Shown here: one piece after another, positions 37,916 through 46,538 of the stretch
Layout: each line of letters begins with the position of its first letter
Numbering within the stretch: position 1 is the first letter of the stretch
Assembly (NCBI GenBank): GCA_016882265.1
Contig: VGVB01000015.1
Location: 1 to 52,965, forward strand
Reading direction: 5' to 3'
Source of the DNA: Gammaproteobacteria bacterium
GTDB lineage: Bacteria; Pseudomonadota; Gammaproteobacteria; Steroidobacterales; Steroidobacteraceae
DNA length: 52,965 nt
Position numbers and translations under genes: made by a program
Notes under the pieces: model-generated
Database searches by the model: none
What the model was told of the DNA's origin: nothing
The model's input: only the letters and a program-made list of their open reading frames with translations

Positions 37916-38107
37916 ATGGACATCCCGTTGCTCGACATTCTCGCCTGTCCGTTGTGCAAGGGACCGCTGCAGCGCCTGCCGGTGACGGACGAGCTGCTGT
38001 GTCGCGCGGAGCGACTGGCGTGGCCGATCCGCGACGGCATCCCGGTGCTGCTGCCGGATGAAGCGCGGCAACTGCCCGCGGACGACCCGCTGCTCGCCGG
38101 CCGCTGA
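37916..38107 (+). CDS. Trm112-like protein (YcaR family)
   Basis: The 63-aa protein [19 protein letters not shown]... has a CPLC half of a zinc-ribbon-like motif and the Trm112/UPF0434 pattern ending [14 protein letters not shown]. Only one CxxC pair is present, as in other YcaR proteins. It is always found between lpxK and kdsB in this class; its role is not established. AAGGA lies just before the ATG. kdsB begins directly after the stop. Confidence 0.9.
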   Translation: MDIPLLDILACPLCKGPLQRLPVTDELLCRAERLAWPIRDGIPVLLPDEARQLPADDPLLAGR

Positions 38108-38875
38108 ATGTTCCGGGTCGTCATACCGGCGCGCTACGCGGCCACCCGGCTGCCGGGCAAGCCGCTCGCGCCGCTGGCCGGACAGCCGATGTTCCGTCAC
38201 GTCCATGCGCTGGCCTGCGCGAGCGGCGCCGGCGAGGTGATCATCGCGACCGATGACGAACGCATCGCCACGGTCGCCCGTGATTTCGGCGCCGCCGTCG
38301 AACTGACCGGTCCGGACCACGCCTGCGGTACCGATCGGATCGCTGAGGTCGCGGGCCGGCGCGGCTGGCCGGAGGATGCGATCGTTGTCAACGTACAGGC
38401 GGACGAACCGCTGTTGCCGCCGGCGCTGGTCGCGCAGGTCGCCCGCCTGCTCGAGGCCGATCCGGCGGCGGCGATGGCCACGCTGGCGACGCCGCTCCGT
38501 TCACTCGCCGAGTACCTCGATCCGAACGTCGTGAAGGTCGCGGTCCGTGCGGACGGGCAGGCGCTGTATTTCAGCCGGGCGCCGATTCCGTGGCGACGGG
38601 ATACGGCTCCGGCCGGTCTCGCCAGCCAGACCGACTGCAGCGCGGCACGACGCCATCTCGGCCTGTATGCGTACCGGGTCGGCGCGCTGCGGGCGATCGC
38701 CGCGGCGCCATCCTCGCCGCTCGAGCAACTGGAACGGCTGGAGCAGTTGCGGGCGCTGGAACTCGGCTTCGCGATCCGGGTCGCGGATGCTGAAGCCGTG
38801 CCTGGCCGCGGCGTCGACACGCCGGAGGATCTGGCCGCCGTCGCCGCGGTGCTCGCGGGCGGGGCCGGGGGATGA
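38108..38875 (+). CDS. kdsB: 3-deoxy-manno-octulosonate cytidylyltransferase
   Basis: The 255-aa enzyme makes CMP-KDO for the lipopolysaccharide inner core. It has the nucleotidyltransferase start VVIPARYAATRLPGKPL, ATDDERIATVA, GTDRIAEV, NVQADEPLLPP, YFSRAPIPWRRD, HLGLYAYRVGAL and LEQLERLEQLRALELG. It ends with an ATGA overlap with the aminotransferase gene. Confidence 0.96.
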   Translation: MFRVVIPARYAATRLPGKPLAPLAGQPMFRHVHALACASGAGEVIIATDDERIATVARDFGAAVELTGPDHACGTDRIAEVAGRRGWPEDAIVVNVQADEPLLPPALVAQVARLLEADPAAAMATLATPLRSLAEYLDPNVVKVAVRADGQALYFSRAPIPWRRDTAPAGLASQTDCSAARRHLGLYAYRVGALRAIAAAPSSPLEQLERLEQLRALELGFAIRVADAEAVPGRGVDTPEDLAAVAAVLAGGAGG

Positions 38876-40017
38876 GCGGAGCTCACGCGAACGTCGAGCC
38901 ATTCCACGCCGTTGAAATCAATCGGCTCGCGCATGCGCGCGAGCGGCGCGGCCTGCCCGTGATCCACATGGAAGTCGGACAGCCCTCCGCCGGAGCGCCG
39001 GCGGCGGCGCTGGCGGCGGGACAGCACGCGCTCACGCATGCGCCGCAGGGCTACTGGGAGAGCGACGCGCTGCGCGAGCGGATCGCCGCGCTGTACCAGC
39101 AGCGCTATGGCCTCGCGCTCGAGCCGCAACGCGTGATCCTGACGATGGGCGGTTCCGGCGCCTTCGTGCTGGCGGTCGCCGTGCTGGTCGCGGCCGGCGC
39201 GCGGGTCGCGCTGGCGCGGCCGGGATATCCCGCGCACCGCAACGTACTGCGTGCCTTCGGCGTGCAGCCGCTCGAACTGGACTGCGGCGCGGCGACGCGC
39301 TTTCAGCCCAGCGCGGCGCAGCTCGCCGCGCTCGAGCCGGCGCCGGCCGGCCTGATCGTAACCAGTCCGTCGAACCCGACCGGCACGATGCTCGAGGCCG
39401 GCGAACTCGCCGCGCTGGCGGCGGTGGCCCGCGCGCGCGGCATCCGGCTGGTGTCCGACGAGACTTATCACGGCATCACCTTCGGTCCGGCCGCGCACAC
39501 GCTGCTCGAATTCGAACCGGATGCGATCGTGCTGAACAGCTTTTCCAAGTACTGGTGCATGACCGGCTGGCGGCTTGGCTGGGCCGTGGTGCCGGCGGGG
39601 CTGGCCGAGGCATTCCGCCGCTATGCGGCCAATCTGTTCCTGGTGCCGCCGACGCTGGCACAGCACGTGGCACTCGCGGCGCTCGAGGCGGACACGGAGC
39701 TGCAGCAACGGGTGGCGGAGTACGCCGACAACCGCCGCGAGCTGCTGGCAGCGCTGCCGCAGCTGGGCATCACGCGGTTTGCGCCGGCGGATGGCGCCTT
39801 CTATCTGTATGCGGATATCGGCCACCTGACCAGCGACTCGCTGGTCTTCTGTCGTGAGCTGCTCGACGCCACCGGACTCGCGCTCAACACCGGGCGGGAC
39901 TTCGACACAGTGCAGGGACACCGCTTCCTGCGCATTTCCTTTGCGGTCAGCACCGGCGAGACCCGCCGGGCGATCGACTGGCTGGGTGACTGGTTGCGGA
40001 GGCGCCGGACCGGATGA
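38872..40017 (+). CDS. Class I/II PLP-dependent aminotransferase
   Basis: The 381-aa fold-type I aminotransferase has TMGGSGAFVLAVAVLV, TSPSNPTGTML (Asn168), SDETYHGITFG (Asp196), and the PLP lysine Lys226 in LNSFSKYWCMTGWRLGW, closing with FLRISFAVSTGET. It resembles the aspartate/aromatic aminotransferase subfamily; substrate cannot be read from sequence. It occupies the interval between kdsB and the phosphatase where Pseudomonas has no gene. Confidence 0.88.
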   Translation: MSGAHANVEPFHAVEINRLAHARERRGLPVIHMEVGQPSAGAPAAALAAGQHALTHAPQGYWESDALRERIAALYQQRYGLALEPQRVILTMGGSGAFVLAVAVLVAAGARVALARPGYPAHRNVLRAFGVQPLELDCGAATRFQPSAAQLAALEPAPAGLIVTSPSNPTGTMLEAGELAALAAVARARGIRLVSDETYHGITFGPAAHTLLEFEPDAIVLNSFSKYWCMTGWRLGWAVVPAGLAEAFRRYAANLFLVPPTLAQHVALAALEADTELQQRVAEYADNRRELLAALPQLGITRFAPADGAFYLYADIGHLTSDSLVFCRELLDATGLALNTGRDFDTVQGHRFLRISFAVSTGETRRAIDWLGDWLRRRRTG

Positions 40018-40493
40018 CGCGACGCGTGCTGTTCGTCTGCATGGGCAACATCTGCCGCTCGCCGACCGCCGAGGCGGTGCTGCGTGATCTGCTGCGGCGC
40101 GAAGCCGCCGACCGTTCGATCGAGGTCGATTCGGCCGGCACGCACGCCTTCCATGTCGGCTCGGCGCCGGACGAGCGGGCGGTGCTCGCGGCGCGCCGGC
40201 GCGGCATCGACATGGGCGACCTGCGCGCGCGCGTCGTCGAGCCCGACGATTTCGCGCGCTTCGACCTGGTGCTGGCGATGGATCGCCAGAATCAGGAATT
40301 CCTGCTCGAACGGGCGCCGCCGGAATTTCACGGGCGCATCCGCCTGTTGCTGGACTTCGCGCCGGAACTCGGCCGGCGCGAAGTACCGGATCCTTATTAC
40401 GGCGGGCCGACCGGCTTCGAGGACGTGCTCGATCTCCTGGAAACAGCCGCGCGGCGGTTGCTCGAAGCGCTCGCGGTCAGTCGCGCGGACTGA
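40014..40493 (+). CDS. Low-molecular-weight protein-tyrosine phosphatase
   Basis: The 159-aa enzyme has the CX5R P-loop at the N-terminus (Cys9 and Arg15 in [14 protein letters not shown]) and the general acid Asp126 in VPDPYYGG. It is often associated with exopolysaccharide or envelope regulation; here it ends the kdsB segment in ATGA overlap with the aminotransferase. The last 17 nt overlap the 3' end of rne on the opposite strand. murB, which follows it in Pseudomonas, is absent here. Confidence 0.94.
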   Translation: MTRRVLFVCMGNICRSPTAEAVLRDLLRREAADRSIEVDSAGTHAFHVGSAPDERAVLAARRRGIDMGDLRARVVEPDDFARFDLVLAMDRQNQEFLLERAPPEFHGRIRLLLDFAPELGRREVPDPYYGGPTGFEDVLDLLETAARRLLEALAVSRAD

Positions 40494-42852
40494 AGTGATA
40501 CCCGTCGCCTGGTGAGGAGGACCAGACCGTATGGGTCGGCTTTGGCGCGGGCGGCACAGGTTCCGGTGCGGGCGCTGGCGGGTCCTGCGCAGGCGCTGGT
40601 GGTGGCGGCGGAGCCACCTCCGCCGGCACTTCGGCAGCGGCTGAGGCCGGGGCTTCGGGTGGCTCGACCTCCGCGTTGACCGGCGCGAGGTCGAGGTCCG
40701 CCTGCGGCGGAACTTCCTCATGGCCGGCCGGCGGACCACCTGCGGTCATGGACTCGACGCCGCGACTCCCACGTCCCCGGCGGCGGCGGCGCCGGCGCCG
40801 CGGCTCGCCGCCGGCCTCGACGGTTCCGTCCACCGGTCCCGGCAGGGGCATTGCCGGGCCGGGCGCTGGAGCGGGTCCCGGCACCGCAGCGCGTTCGTCG
40901 GGGCGTGGCTCGACGCGGGTCGATTCCAGGCGCGGCTCGACGTCGCGGCCGCGCTGCCGGTCGCGCTGGCGGTGTCGATCGCGCTCGCGCTCCGCTCGGT
41001 GTTCCCGGTGGTCGCGACGGCGCGGTGCGCGCTCGTCACCATAGCCGCGACTACGGCGGCTGTCGCGGCGCTCATCGCGCGGGCCATCGCGGTGGCGCTG
41101 CTCGCGCGGTGGAGCGATCGAGGCGGGCGCGGGTGCCGTCGCGCGGCCGCGGCCAGTCAGCCAGCCGAGCAGGCGGCGCCCGAAACCCGGCGCCGTGTCC
41201 GGCGCTGCTGCCGGCGTGGCCGGTGCGGCCGGCGCCGGCGCCGGTGTGGCCGGGGCGATGGCCTGGACGGCGGGCATCTCGGCCGGGCGTTTCGCGGTCG
41301 CTCCCTGGAAGTCGATGTCGACCGGCGCCTGTTCGGCGAGCTGGTAGCTGATGCCGCTGTTCTCCGGCAGATTCAGCTCGTCGTCGCGCACGCGCCGCAC
41401 CGAGTAGTTCGGCGTCTCCAGGTTCGTGTTCGGCACCAGCACGATCGCGGTTGCGCTGCGGCTCTCGAGCTGCGACAGCCACTCGCGCTTCTCGTTGACC
41501 AGAAACGTGGCGACGTCCAGCGGCAGCTGCGCAATGACGCGTGCGGTGCGTTCCTTGCGCACCTCCTCGCCGATCAGGCGCAGCACGGCCAGCGCCAGTG
41601 ACTCGACGCTGCGAATGGTGCCCATGCCGCTGCAGCGCGGGCAGACGGTGCGGGTCGATTCGTCGAGCGACGGCCGCAGTCGCTGCCGCGACATCTCCAG
41701 CAGGCCGAAGCGCGAGATCCGGCCGAGCTGGATCCGGGCGCGGTCAGCCCGCACCGCCTCGCGCAACTGGTCCTCGACCGCCTGCTGGTTCTTCTTCGAC
41801 TCCATGTCGATGAAGTCGATGACGATCAGGCCGCCGAGGTCGCGGATGCGCAATTGCCGCGCAATCTCGTCCGCCGCCTCGAGGTTGGTGTTGAGCGCGG
41901 TCGCCTCGATATCAGCGCCGCGGGTCGCGCGCGCCGAGTTGATATCGATGGTCACCAGCGCCTCGGTGTAGTCGATGACGATGCTGCCGCCGGACGGCAG
42001 CGTCACGGTGTGCGAGTACGCGGATTCGATCTGGCTCTCGATCTGGTAGCGCGTGAACAGCGGCACCTCGTCGCTGTACCGACGGATCTGCCGCTGCATT
42101 TCCGGCGGCATGAAGCGCTGTACATACTCGAGCGCGCGCTGATGGGCGGCCGGCTCGTCGATCAGCACCTCGCCGATGTCGTCGGCCAGGTAGTCACGCA
42201 GCGCGCGGGTGACCGGGTCGCTCTCCTGGTAGACGAGGAACGGCGCCGGCCGGGCGGCGGCCGCGGTGACGATCGCGTCCCAGTTGGTGCGCAGGTTGTC
42301 CAGATCCCACTGCAGATCTTCGGCGCCGCGGCCGACGCCGGCGGTGCGCACGATCGTGCCCATGCCGTCCGGTATGTGCAGGTGCTGCAGCGCATCGCGG
42401 GTGGCGTCGCGGTCCTCACCCTCGATGCGGCGCGAGACACCGCCGGCGCGCGGGTTGTTCGGCATCAGCACGAGGAAGCGGCCGGCCAGGCTGATGTACG
42501 TGGTCAGCGCGGCGCCCTTGTTGCCGCGCTCTTCCTTTTCGACCTGGACCAGCAGCTCCTGGCCCTCCTGCAGCACGTCGCGGATGTTGAACCGCGCGCC
42601 GGGCGCCGGCTGAAAGCGGTAATACTCGCGCGCGACTTCCTTCAGCGGCAGGAAGCCCTGGCGCGGCATGCCGTAGTCGACGAAGGCGGCCTCCAGGCTC
42701 GGCTCGACGCGCGTGATGCGCGCCTTGTAGATGTTGGCCTTCTTCTGTTCGCGTGACGGAATCTCGATGGACAGGTCGTAGAGCTTCTGGCCGTCAACCA
42801 GGGCTACGCGCAACTCCTCCTGCTGGGTTGCGTTGATCAGCATTCTCTTCAT
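40477..42852 (-). CDS. rne: Ribonuclease E
   Basis: The 791-aa endoribonuclease is the scaffold of the RNA degradosome. The catalytic half aligns with E. coli so closely that key residues keep their numbers: Asp303 and Asp346 (magnesium) and the zinc-link Cys404 and Cys407 (CPRCSG). An S1 domain lies at about 35-125. The shorter C-terminal half has an amphipathic membrane-targeting-like helix (about 556-567, [12 protein letters not shown]), an Arg-rich RNA-binding region (582-640), a second Arg run (684-698) and a Pro/Ala-rich tail ending [17 protein letters not shown] 5' leader of about 310 nt precedes it. Confidence 0.96.
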   Translation of the reverse strand: MKRMLINATQQEELRVALVDGQKLYDLSIEIPSREQKKANIYKARITRVEPSLEAAFVDYGMPRQGFLPLKEVAREYYRFQPAPGARFNIRDVLQEGQELLVQVEKEERGNKGAALTTYISLAGRFLVLMPNNPRAGGVSRRIEGEDRDATRDALQHLHIPDGMGTIVRTAGVGRGAEDLQWDLDNLRTNWDAIVTAAAARPAPFLVYQESDPVTRALRDYLADDIGEVLIDEPAAHQRALEYVQRFMPPEMQRQIRRYSDEVPLFTRYQIESQIESAYSHTVTLPSGGSIVIDYTEALVTIDINSARATRGADIEATALNTNLEAADEIARQLRIRDLGGLIVIDFIDMESKKNQQAVEDQLREAVRADRARIQLGRISRFGLLEMSRQRLRPSLDESTRTVCPRCSGMGTIRSVESLALAVLRLIGEEVRKERTARVIAQLPLDVATFLVNEKREWLSQLESRSATAIVLVPNTNLETPNYSVRRVRDDELNLPENSGISYQLAEQAPVDIDFQGATAKRPAEMPAVQAIAPATPAPAPAAPATPAAAPDTAPGFGRRLLGWLTGRGRATAPAPASIAPPREQRHRDGPRDERRDSRRSRGYGDERAPRRRDHREHRAERERDRHRQRDRQRGRDVEPRLESTRVEPRPDERAAVPGPAPAPGPAMPLPGPVDGTVEAGGEPRRRRRRRRGRGSRGVESMTAGGPPAGHEEVPPQADLDLAPVNAEVEPPEAPASAAAEVPAEVAPPPPPAPAQDPPAPAPEPVPPAPKPTHTVWSSSPGDGYHFSPRD

Positions 42853-43016
42853 GGGCCCCTTCCGAGGTCAGTGGGGCCGCGGGCCGACGAGTGTCCGGGA
42901 TGGTGACTGTCCTGGTGGCAGTGCTTCGCGGCGGTGCACGGCGGTCGTCACTGGGACGCCACTCGGTATGCAACGCGCGCGGTACGGAACTGGACATCAT
43001 GTGCCTGCGGCGGCGA

Positions 43017-43037
43017 TGGTCCGGACCGTCCGGACCA
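43017..43037 (-). promoter_or_regulatory. Perfect 21-bp palindrome in the rne 5' leader
   Basis: TGGTCCGGAC and GTCCGGACCA (43017-43026, 43028-43037) form 10-bp arms around a single base. In the rne transcript this would be a strong hairpin about 165-185 nt upstream of the ATG. E. coli rne is autoregulated through structured elements in its 361-nt leader, so a similar role is possible. The rest of the region 42853-43217 holds no credible gene. Confidence 0.55.
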
Positions 43038-43170
43038 ACTAACATGCGGTACCTGCCCGATGCGACGCCTGCGGGTGATCCGGGGGCCGGAGAGGATAGG
43101 GACCGCGCAACGGTTAGCGGCCCCACCGGATCCAAACGGGTGGCGGAGCCGCGCAACCAGACTGCCGCGT

Positions 43171-43200
43171 ACCATAGCAGCATTGAAGCCTATAAATCAA
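43171..43200 (-). promoter_or_regulatory. Candidate rne promoter
   Basis: On the minus strand TTGATT (43200-43195) and TATGGT (43176-43171) are 18 bp apart in the only AT-rich island of the intergenic region. Transcription would start near 43164, giving a leader of about 310 nt. The same island contains TATAAA (43191-43196), which could serve the divergent rluC. Confidence 0.6.
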
Positions 43201-43217
43201 TATCTTAGGAAAATCCG

Positions 43218-44213
43218 GTGAGCCCGGATCCAGCCTCGCCGCCGCGCGCACGGCGGGTACGCGCCGGACCGGCAGCGGCCGGGCAGCGGCTCGACAACTT
43301 TCTGCTGGCGGCATTGCGCGGCGTTCCGCGCAGCTGCGTGTACCGCCTGCTGCGTCGCGGCGAGGTGCGCGTCAATGGCGGGCGCGCGCTTCCGGAGTAC
43401 CGCCTCGCCGAGAACGACGAGATCCGCCTGCCGCCGGTGCGCGTCGGGGAACCGGAGGCCGGCGCTCCGGGGCGGGTCCCGGACCGGCTGCAGCAGAGAA
43501 TCCGTGCCGCGATCGTGTACGAGGACGCGCGGCTGCTGGTGATCGACAAGCCGGCCGGAATCGCCGTGCACGGGGGTTCCGGGCTGTCGTTCGGCGTCAT
43601 CGAGGCGCTGCGCGCCTTGCGTCCGCAGGAGGACCTCGAGCTGGCGCACCGGCTCGACCGGGATACCAGCGGCTGCCTGCTGGTCGCGCGGCGCCGCGCG
43701 GCGCTGCGCGAGTTGCACGCGCTGCTGCGTGAGGGTGCGGTCGAGAAGCGCTATGTGACACTGCTGCGCGGGCACTGGCGGCCGGGGCGCAGGACGATTG
43801 ACGCGCCGGTGGCCACACACCTCCGGGTCGGCGGCGAGCGGCATGTGCGGGTGCAGGCGGCCGGCAAGGCAGCGGCGACCGTATTCGAGCCGCGCGAGCA
43901 CTACGGTCGTCTGGCGACGCTGGTCGACGTGCGCCTGCTGACCGGGCGCATGCACCAGATTCGCGTGCACGCGGCCCACGCCGGTCATCCGGTGGCCGGC
44001 GACGAGCGTTACGGCGATCGCGAGTTCAACCAGAGCCTGCGCGAGTTCGGGCTGCGCCGCATGTTCCTGCATTGTGCCGGGCTCGCATTCCGCTGGCCGG
44101 GCAGCGGCGCGCCATTCGCGGTGACCGCGGCACTGCCGGCGGAACTCGCCGCGGTTCTTGCCCGGCTGCCGCGCGGCGGCGGTCAGCGCGCCAGCGGGTC
44201 GAGCCCGGCCTGA
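43218..44213 (+). CDS. rluC: 23S rRNA pseudouridine synthase (RluC/RluD family)
   Basis: The 331-aa enzyme has an N-terminal S4 domain (AGQRLDNFLLAALRGVPRSCVYRLLRRGEVRVNGG), the catalytic Asp in ELAHRLDRDTSGCLLVA, and LLTGRMHQIRVHAAHAGHPVAGDERYGD. Divergent location from rne is as in E. coli, which favours RluC (positions 955, 2504 and 2580). The start is GTG with AGGAAA upstream. Its last 31 nt overlap maf on the opposite strand. Confidence 0.93.
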   Translation: MSPDPASPPRARRVRAGPAAAGQRLDNFLLAALRGVPRSCVYRLLRRGEVRVNGGRALPEYRLAENDEIRLPPVRVGEPEAGAPGRVPDRLQQRIRAAIVYEDARLLVIDKPAGIAVHGGSGLSFGVIEALRALRPQEDLELAHRLDRDTSGCLLVARRRAALRELHALLREGAVEKRYVTLLRGHWRPGRRTIDAPVATHLRVGGERHVRVQAAGKAAATVFEPREHYGRLATLVDVRLLTGRMHQIRVHAAHAGHPVAGDERYGDREFNQSLREFGLRRMFLHCAGLAFRWPGSGAPFAVTAALPAELAAVLARLPRGGGQRASGSSPA

Positions 44214-44770
44214 CGCAATGCCGCGGCGACCCAGATCAGCGGCAGCCCGACCAGTGCCGTCGGATCGCGGCTTTCAATCGCCTCGAACAGCGCGATGCCG
44301 AGACCCTCGGCGCGGAAGCCGCCGGCGCAGTCGAACGGCTGTTCCAGTTCGACGTAGCGCGCGATCGACGCGGGCTCGAGCGTGCGGAAGCGGACCAGCG
44401 TCTGGTCGAGGTGCTGCAGCGTCAGGCCGGTGGCAGCCTGGCGCAGGACCACGGCGGTGTGAAAGCGGGCGCCGCGGCCACTGCAGCGCCGAAGCTGTTC
44501 GCGGCAGCGCCCGGCGTCACCCGGCTTGTCCAGGATCCGCCCGTCGCACTCGGCGACCTGGTCGGAGCCGAGTACCAGCGCCTCCGGATGGCGGGCCGCC
44601 ACCGCCGCGGCCTTGTCGCCGGCCAGCCGCAGGGCGCGCTCGGCAGGGGATTCTCCCGGCCGCTGGTCTTCGTCGACCAGCGGTGCTTCCTGCAGGAACG
44701 GCAGCCCGAGGCGGTGCAGCAGAGCGGCGCGCCAGCGCGAGGTGGAAGCCAGGTACAGGAAAGGGTTCAT
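44183..44770 (-). CDS. Maf-like nucleoside triphosphate pyrophosphatase (YceF type)
   Basis: The 195-aa protein begins MNPFLYLASTSRWRAALLHRLG, the Maf N-terminal signature, and carries LGSDQVAECDGRILDKPGD and GGFRAEGLGIALFEAIESRDPTALVGLPL. YceF-type Maf proteins hydrolyse modified pyrimidine triphosphates such as 7-methyl-GTP, acting in nucleotide-pool cleaning. The ATG at 44770 matches the family start. It converges on rluC and overlaps it by 31 nt; it is divergent from yceD. Confidence 0.93.
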   Translation of the reverse strand: MNPFLYLASTSRWRAALLHRLGLPFLQEAPLVDEDQRPGESPAERALRLAGDKAAAVAARHPEALVLGSDQVAECDGRILDKPGDAGRCREQLRRCSGRGARFHTAVVLRQAATGLTLQHLDQTLVRFRTLEPASIARYVELEQPFDCAGGFRAEGLGIALFEAIESRDPTALVGLPLIWVAAALRQAGLDPLAR

Positions 44771-44817
44771 GCAGCGATCCGCACTTGAAAAAACAGGAAT
44801 TTGCGGCACCAGCTGCT

Positions 44818-44846
44818 TTGACACTCCAGCGCCGCGTCACTATGAT
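44818..44846 (+). promoter_or_regulatory. Near-consensus sigma-70 promoter of yceD-rpmF-fabH
   Basis: TTGACA (44818-44823), 17-bp spacer, TATGAT (44841-44846): the strongest promoter match in the window. The expected start at about 44852-44854 is only a few nt from the yceD ATG at 44856. Confidence 0.88.
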
Positions 44847-44855
44847 ACCGCCCCC

Positions 44856-45302
44856 ATGTCGAAGGCTGCGGGCGTGTGGTTCGATGCCAGGAACCTCGCT
44901 GCCCGCCGCGCGCTGATCGAGCGCGAATTCGCGCTCAGCGAATTTCCGCGGCTCGCCGATCGTTGGACGGCGACGGATGGTCGGGTCACTGCGCACCTGG
45001 AACTGGAGACGGTCGAAGGTACACCGGTCGGCGAGCTGGTGGTGCGGGCGCAGTTACCGCTGTGCTGCCAGCGCTGCCTGGGCCCGATGATCCAGGCGCT
45101 GGAGTCGAGATCGCGCGTGGCCTTCGTCGCGGATGCGGACGCCCGCACACCGGGTGGGACCGAAGCGATCGCCACCGACCCGCAGCGGGTTGACCTGCGG
45201 GCGCTGGTCGAGGACGAGCTGCTGCTGGGTCTGCCGGTGGCGGCCCGGCACGGACCGGGCGAGGAGTGTGCGCCTGGCGCGACCGAACTGCTGCAGGACT
45301 GA
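44856..45302 (+). CDS. yceD: YceD family protein (DUF177, large-subunit rRNA accumulation)
   Basis: The 148-aa DUF177 protein has the family Cys pair in [13 protein letters not shown] and the C-terminal [21 protein letters not shown]. It is linked to 23S rRNA accumulation and is almost always followed by rpmF, as here (16 nt). The ATG at 44856 matches the E. coli YceD N-terminus. No Shine-Dalgarno precedes it and the predicted transcription start is about 3 nt away, so the mRNA may be leaderless. Confidence 0.92.
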   Translation: MSKAAGVWFDARNLAARRALIEREFALSEFPRLADRWTATDGRVTAHLELETVEGTPVGELVVRAQLPLCCQRCLGPMIQALESRSRVAFVADADARTPGGTEAIATDPQRVDLRALVEDELLLGLPVAARHGPGEECAPGATELLQD

Positions 45303-45318
45303 ACCGGAGAACAGCCCG

Positions 45319-45513
45319 ATGGCCGTACAGAAGAGCCGCAAGACCCCTTCGACGCGCGGAATGCGGCGCGCGCACGACCGGCTCGCCGCGCCGGCGCTGT
45401 CGCAGGATCCGACTACCGGCGAGACTCACCGCCGGCACTGCGTCAGCCGCGACGGTTTCTACCGCGGCCGGCGGGTGCTCGCGGCGCGCATTGACGAAGC
45501 ACCGCAGGAATGA
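45319..45513 (+). CDS. rpmF: 50S ribosomal protein L32
   Basis: The 64-aa protein starts [20 protein letters not shown] and contains SGETH-like [22 protein letters not shown], the L32 signature. A short C-terminal extension ([10 protein letters not shown]) makes it slightly longer than E. coli L32. ACCGGAG lies upstream of the ATG. It is 25 nt upstream of fabH; plsX, which normally separates them, is missing. Confidence 0.95.
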   Translation: MAVQKSRKTPSTRGMRRAHDRLAAPALSQDPTTGETHRRHCVSRDGFYRGRRVLAARIDEAPQE

Positions 45514-45538
45514 CCGCGGCCGGCCTGTGCGACCGGCG

Positions 45539-46516
45539 ATGAATCTGCGCTACGCGCGCATCGCCGGTACCGGCAGTTATCTGCCGGAACAGGTGCTGAC
45601 CAACGCGGATCTCGAGCGCCGGGTCGAGACCACCGACGAGTGGATCCGCACCCGCACCGGCATCGAGCGCCGGCATATTGCGGCGGACGACGAGACGGCG
45701 TCGTCACTGGCCGAGCACGCCGCGCGCCGGGCGCTGAAGGCGGCGGGCGCGACGCCCGCCGACGTCGACCTGATCGTCGTCGGTACGACCACGCCGGACC
45801 TGGTCTTCCCGAATACCGGCACGCTGCTGCAGCAGCGGCTCGGCATCCACGGTTGCCCGGCGTTTTCGGTCGAGGCCGCGTGCAGTGGCTTCGTCTTCGC
45901 GCTGTCGCTGGCCGACAAGTACCTGCGTCTCGGTGAGGCGCGCTGCGCGCTGGTGGTCGGTAGCGAATGTCTGTCGCGGATCGTGGACTGGAGCGACCGC
46001 GGCACCTGCGTGCTGTTCGGCGACGGTGCCGGCGCTTTCGTGCTGACACCGGCCGACGAACCCGGCATCCTGGCCACGCATCTGCATTCGGACGGCCGCT
46101 ACAAGGATCTGCTGTACTTTCCCTGGGGGGTATCGTGTGGCTTCAACGAGCTGCGCGGCGGCGCCCGAGGGGGGCTGCGCATGCTCGGCAACGAGGTCTT
46201 CCGGACTGCGGTCCGGACCCTGTCGCGCCTGGTCGACGAGACGCTGGCGAAGAACGGCATCGAGCACGAGCAGATCGACTGGCTGGTGCCGCACCAGGCC
46301 AATCTGCGCATCATCCAGGCCGCGGCCGACAAGCTGCGGCTGCCGATGGAAAAGGTCGTGATCACCGTCCAGGAGCACGGTAATACCTCGGCGGCATCGA
46401 TCCCGCTGGCGTTCGATACGGCCGTGCGTGACGGACGGATCCGGCGCGGCCAGTTGCTGCTGCTCGAGACCTTCGGCGGCGGCTTCACCTGGGGTTCGGC
46501 GCTGATCCGGTACTGA
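45539..46516 (+). CDS. fabH: 3-oxoacyl-[acyl-carrier-protein] synthase III
   Basis: The 325-aa enzyme starts type II fatty acid synthesis by condensing acetyl-CoA with malonyl-ACP. The catalytic triad is Cys115 (EAACSGF), His252 (PHQANLRI) and Asn282 (GNTSAAS), with TDEWIRTRTGIERRH near the N-terminus and FGGGFTWGSALIRY at the end. It follows rpmF directly; fabD, fabG and acpP, which usually come next, are replaced by an L,D-transpeptidase gene. Confidence 0.96.
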   Translation: MNLRYARIAGTGSYLPEQVLTNADLERRVETTDEWIRTRTGIERRHIAADDETASSLAEHAARRALKAAGATPADVDLIVVGTTTPDLVFPNTGTLLQQRLGIHGCPAFSVEAACSGFVFALSLADKYLRLGEARCALVVGSECLSRIVDWSDRGTCVLFGDGAGAFVLTPADEPGILATHLHSDGRYKDLLYFPWGVSCGFNELRGGARGGLRMLGNEVFRTAVRTLSRLVDETLAKNGIEHEQIDWLVPHQANLRIIQAAADKLRLPMEKVVITVQEHGNTSAASIPLAFDTAVRDGRIRRGQLLLLETFGGGFTWGSALIRY

Positions 46517-46538
46517 GCTGCAACCGGAGACTCCGGCC

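Noticed and set aside
40700..41200. Repeat-rich stretch at the rne 3' end as a mobile or CRISPR-like element
   Set aside because: The repetitive look comes from Arg, Pro and Ala codons in the disordered tail of RNase E.
42891..43208. 105-codon plus-strand open frame in the rne-rluC intergenic region
   Set aside because: Sequence is not protein-like, has no ribosome binding site, and lies across the predicted rne leader.
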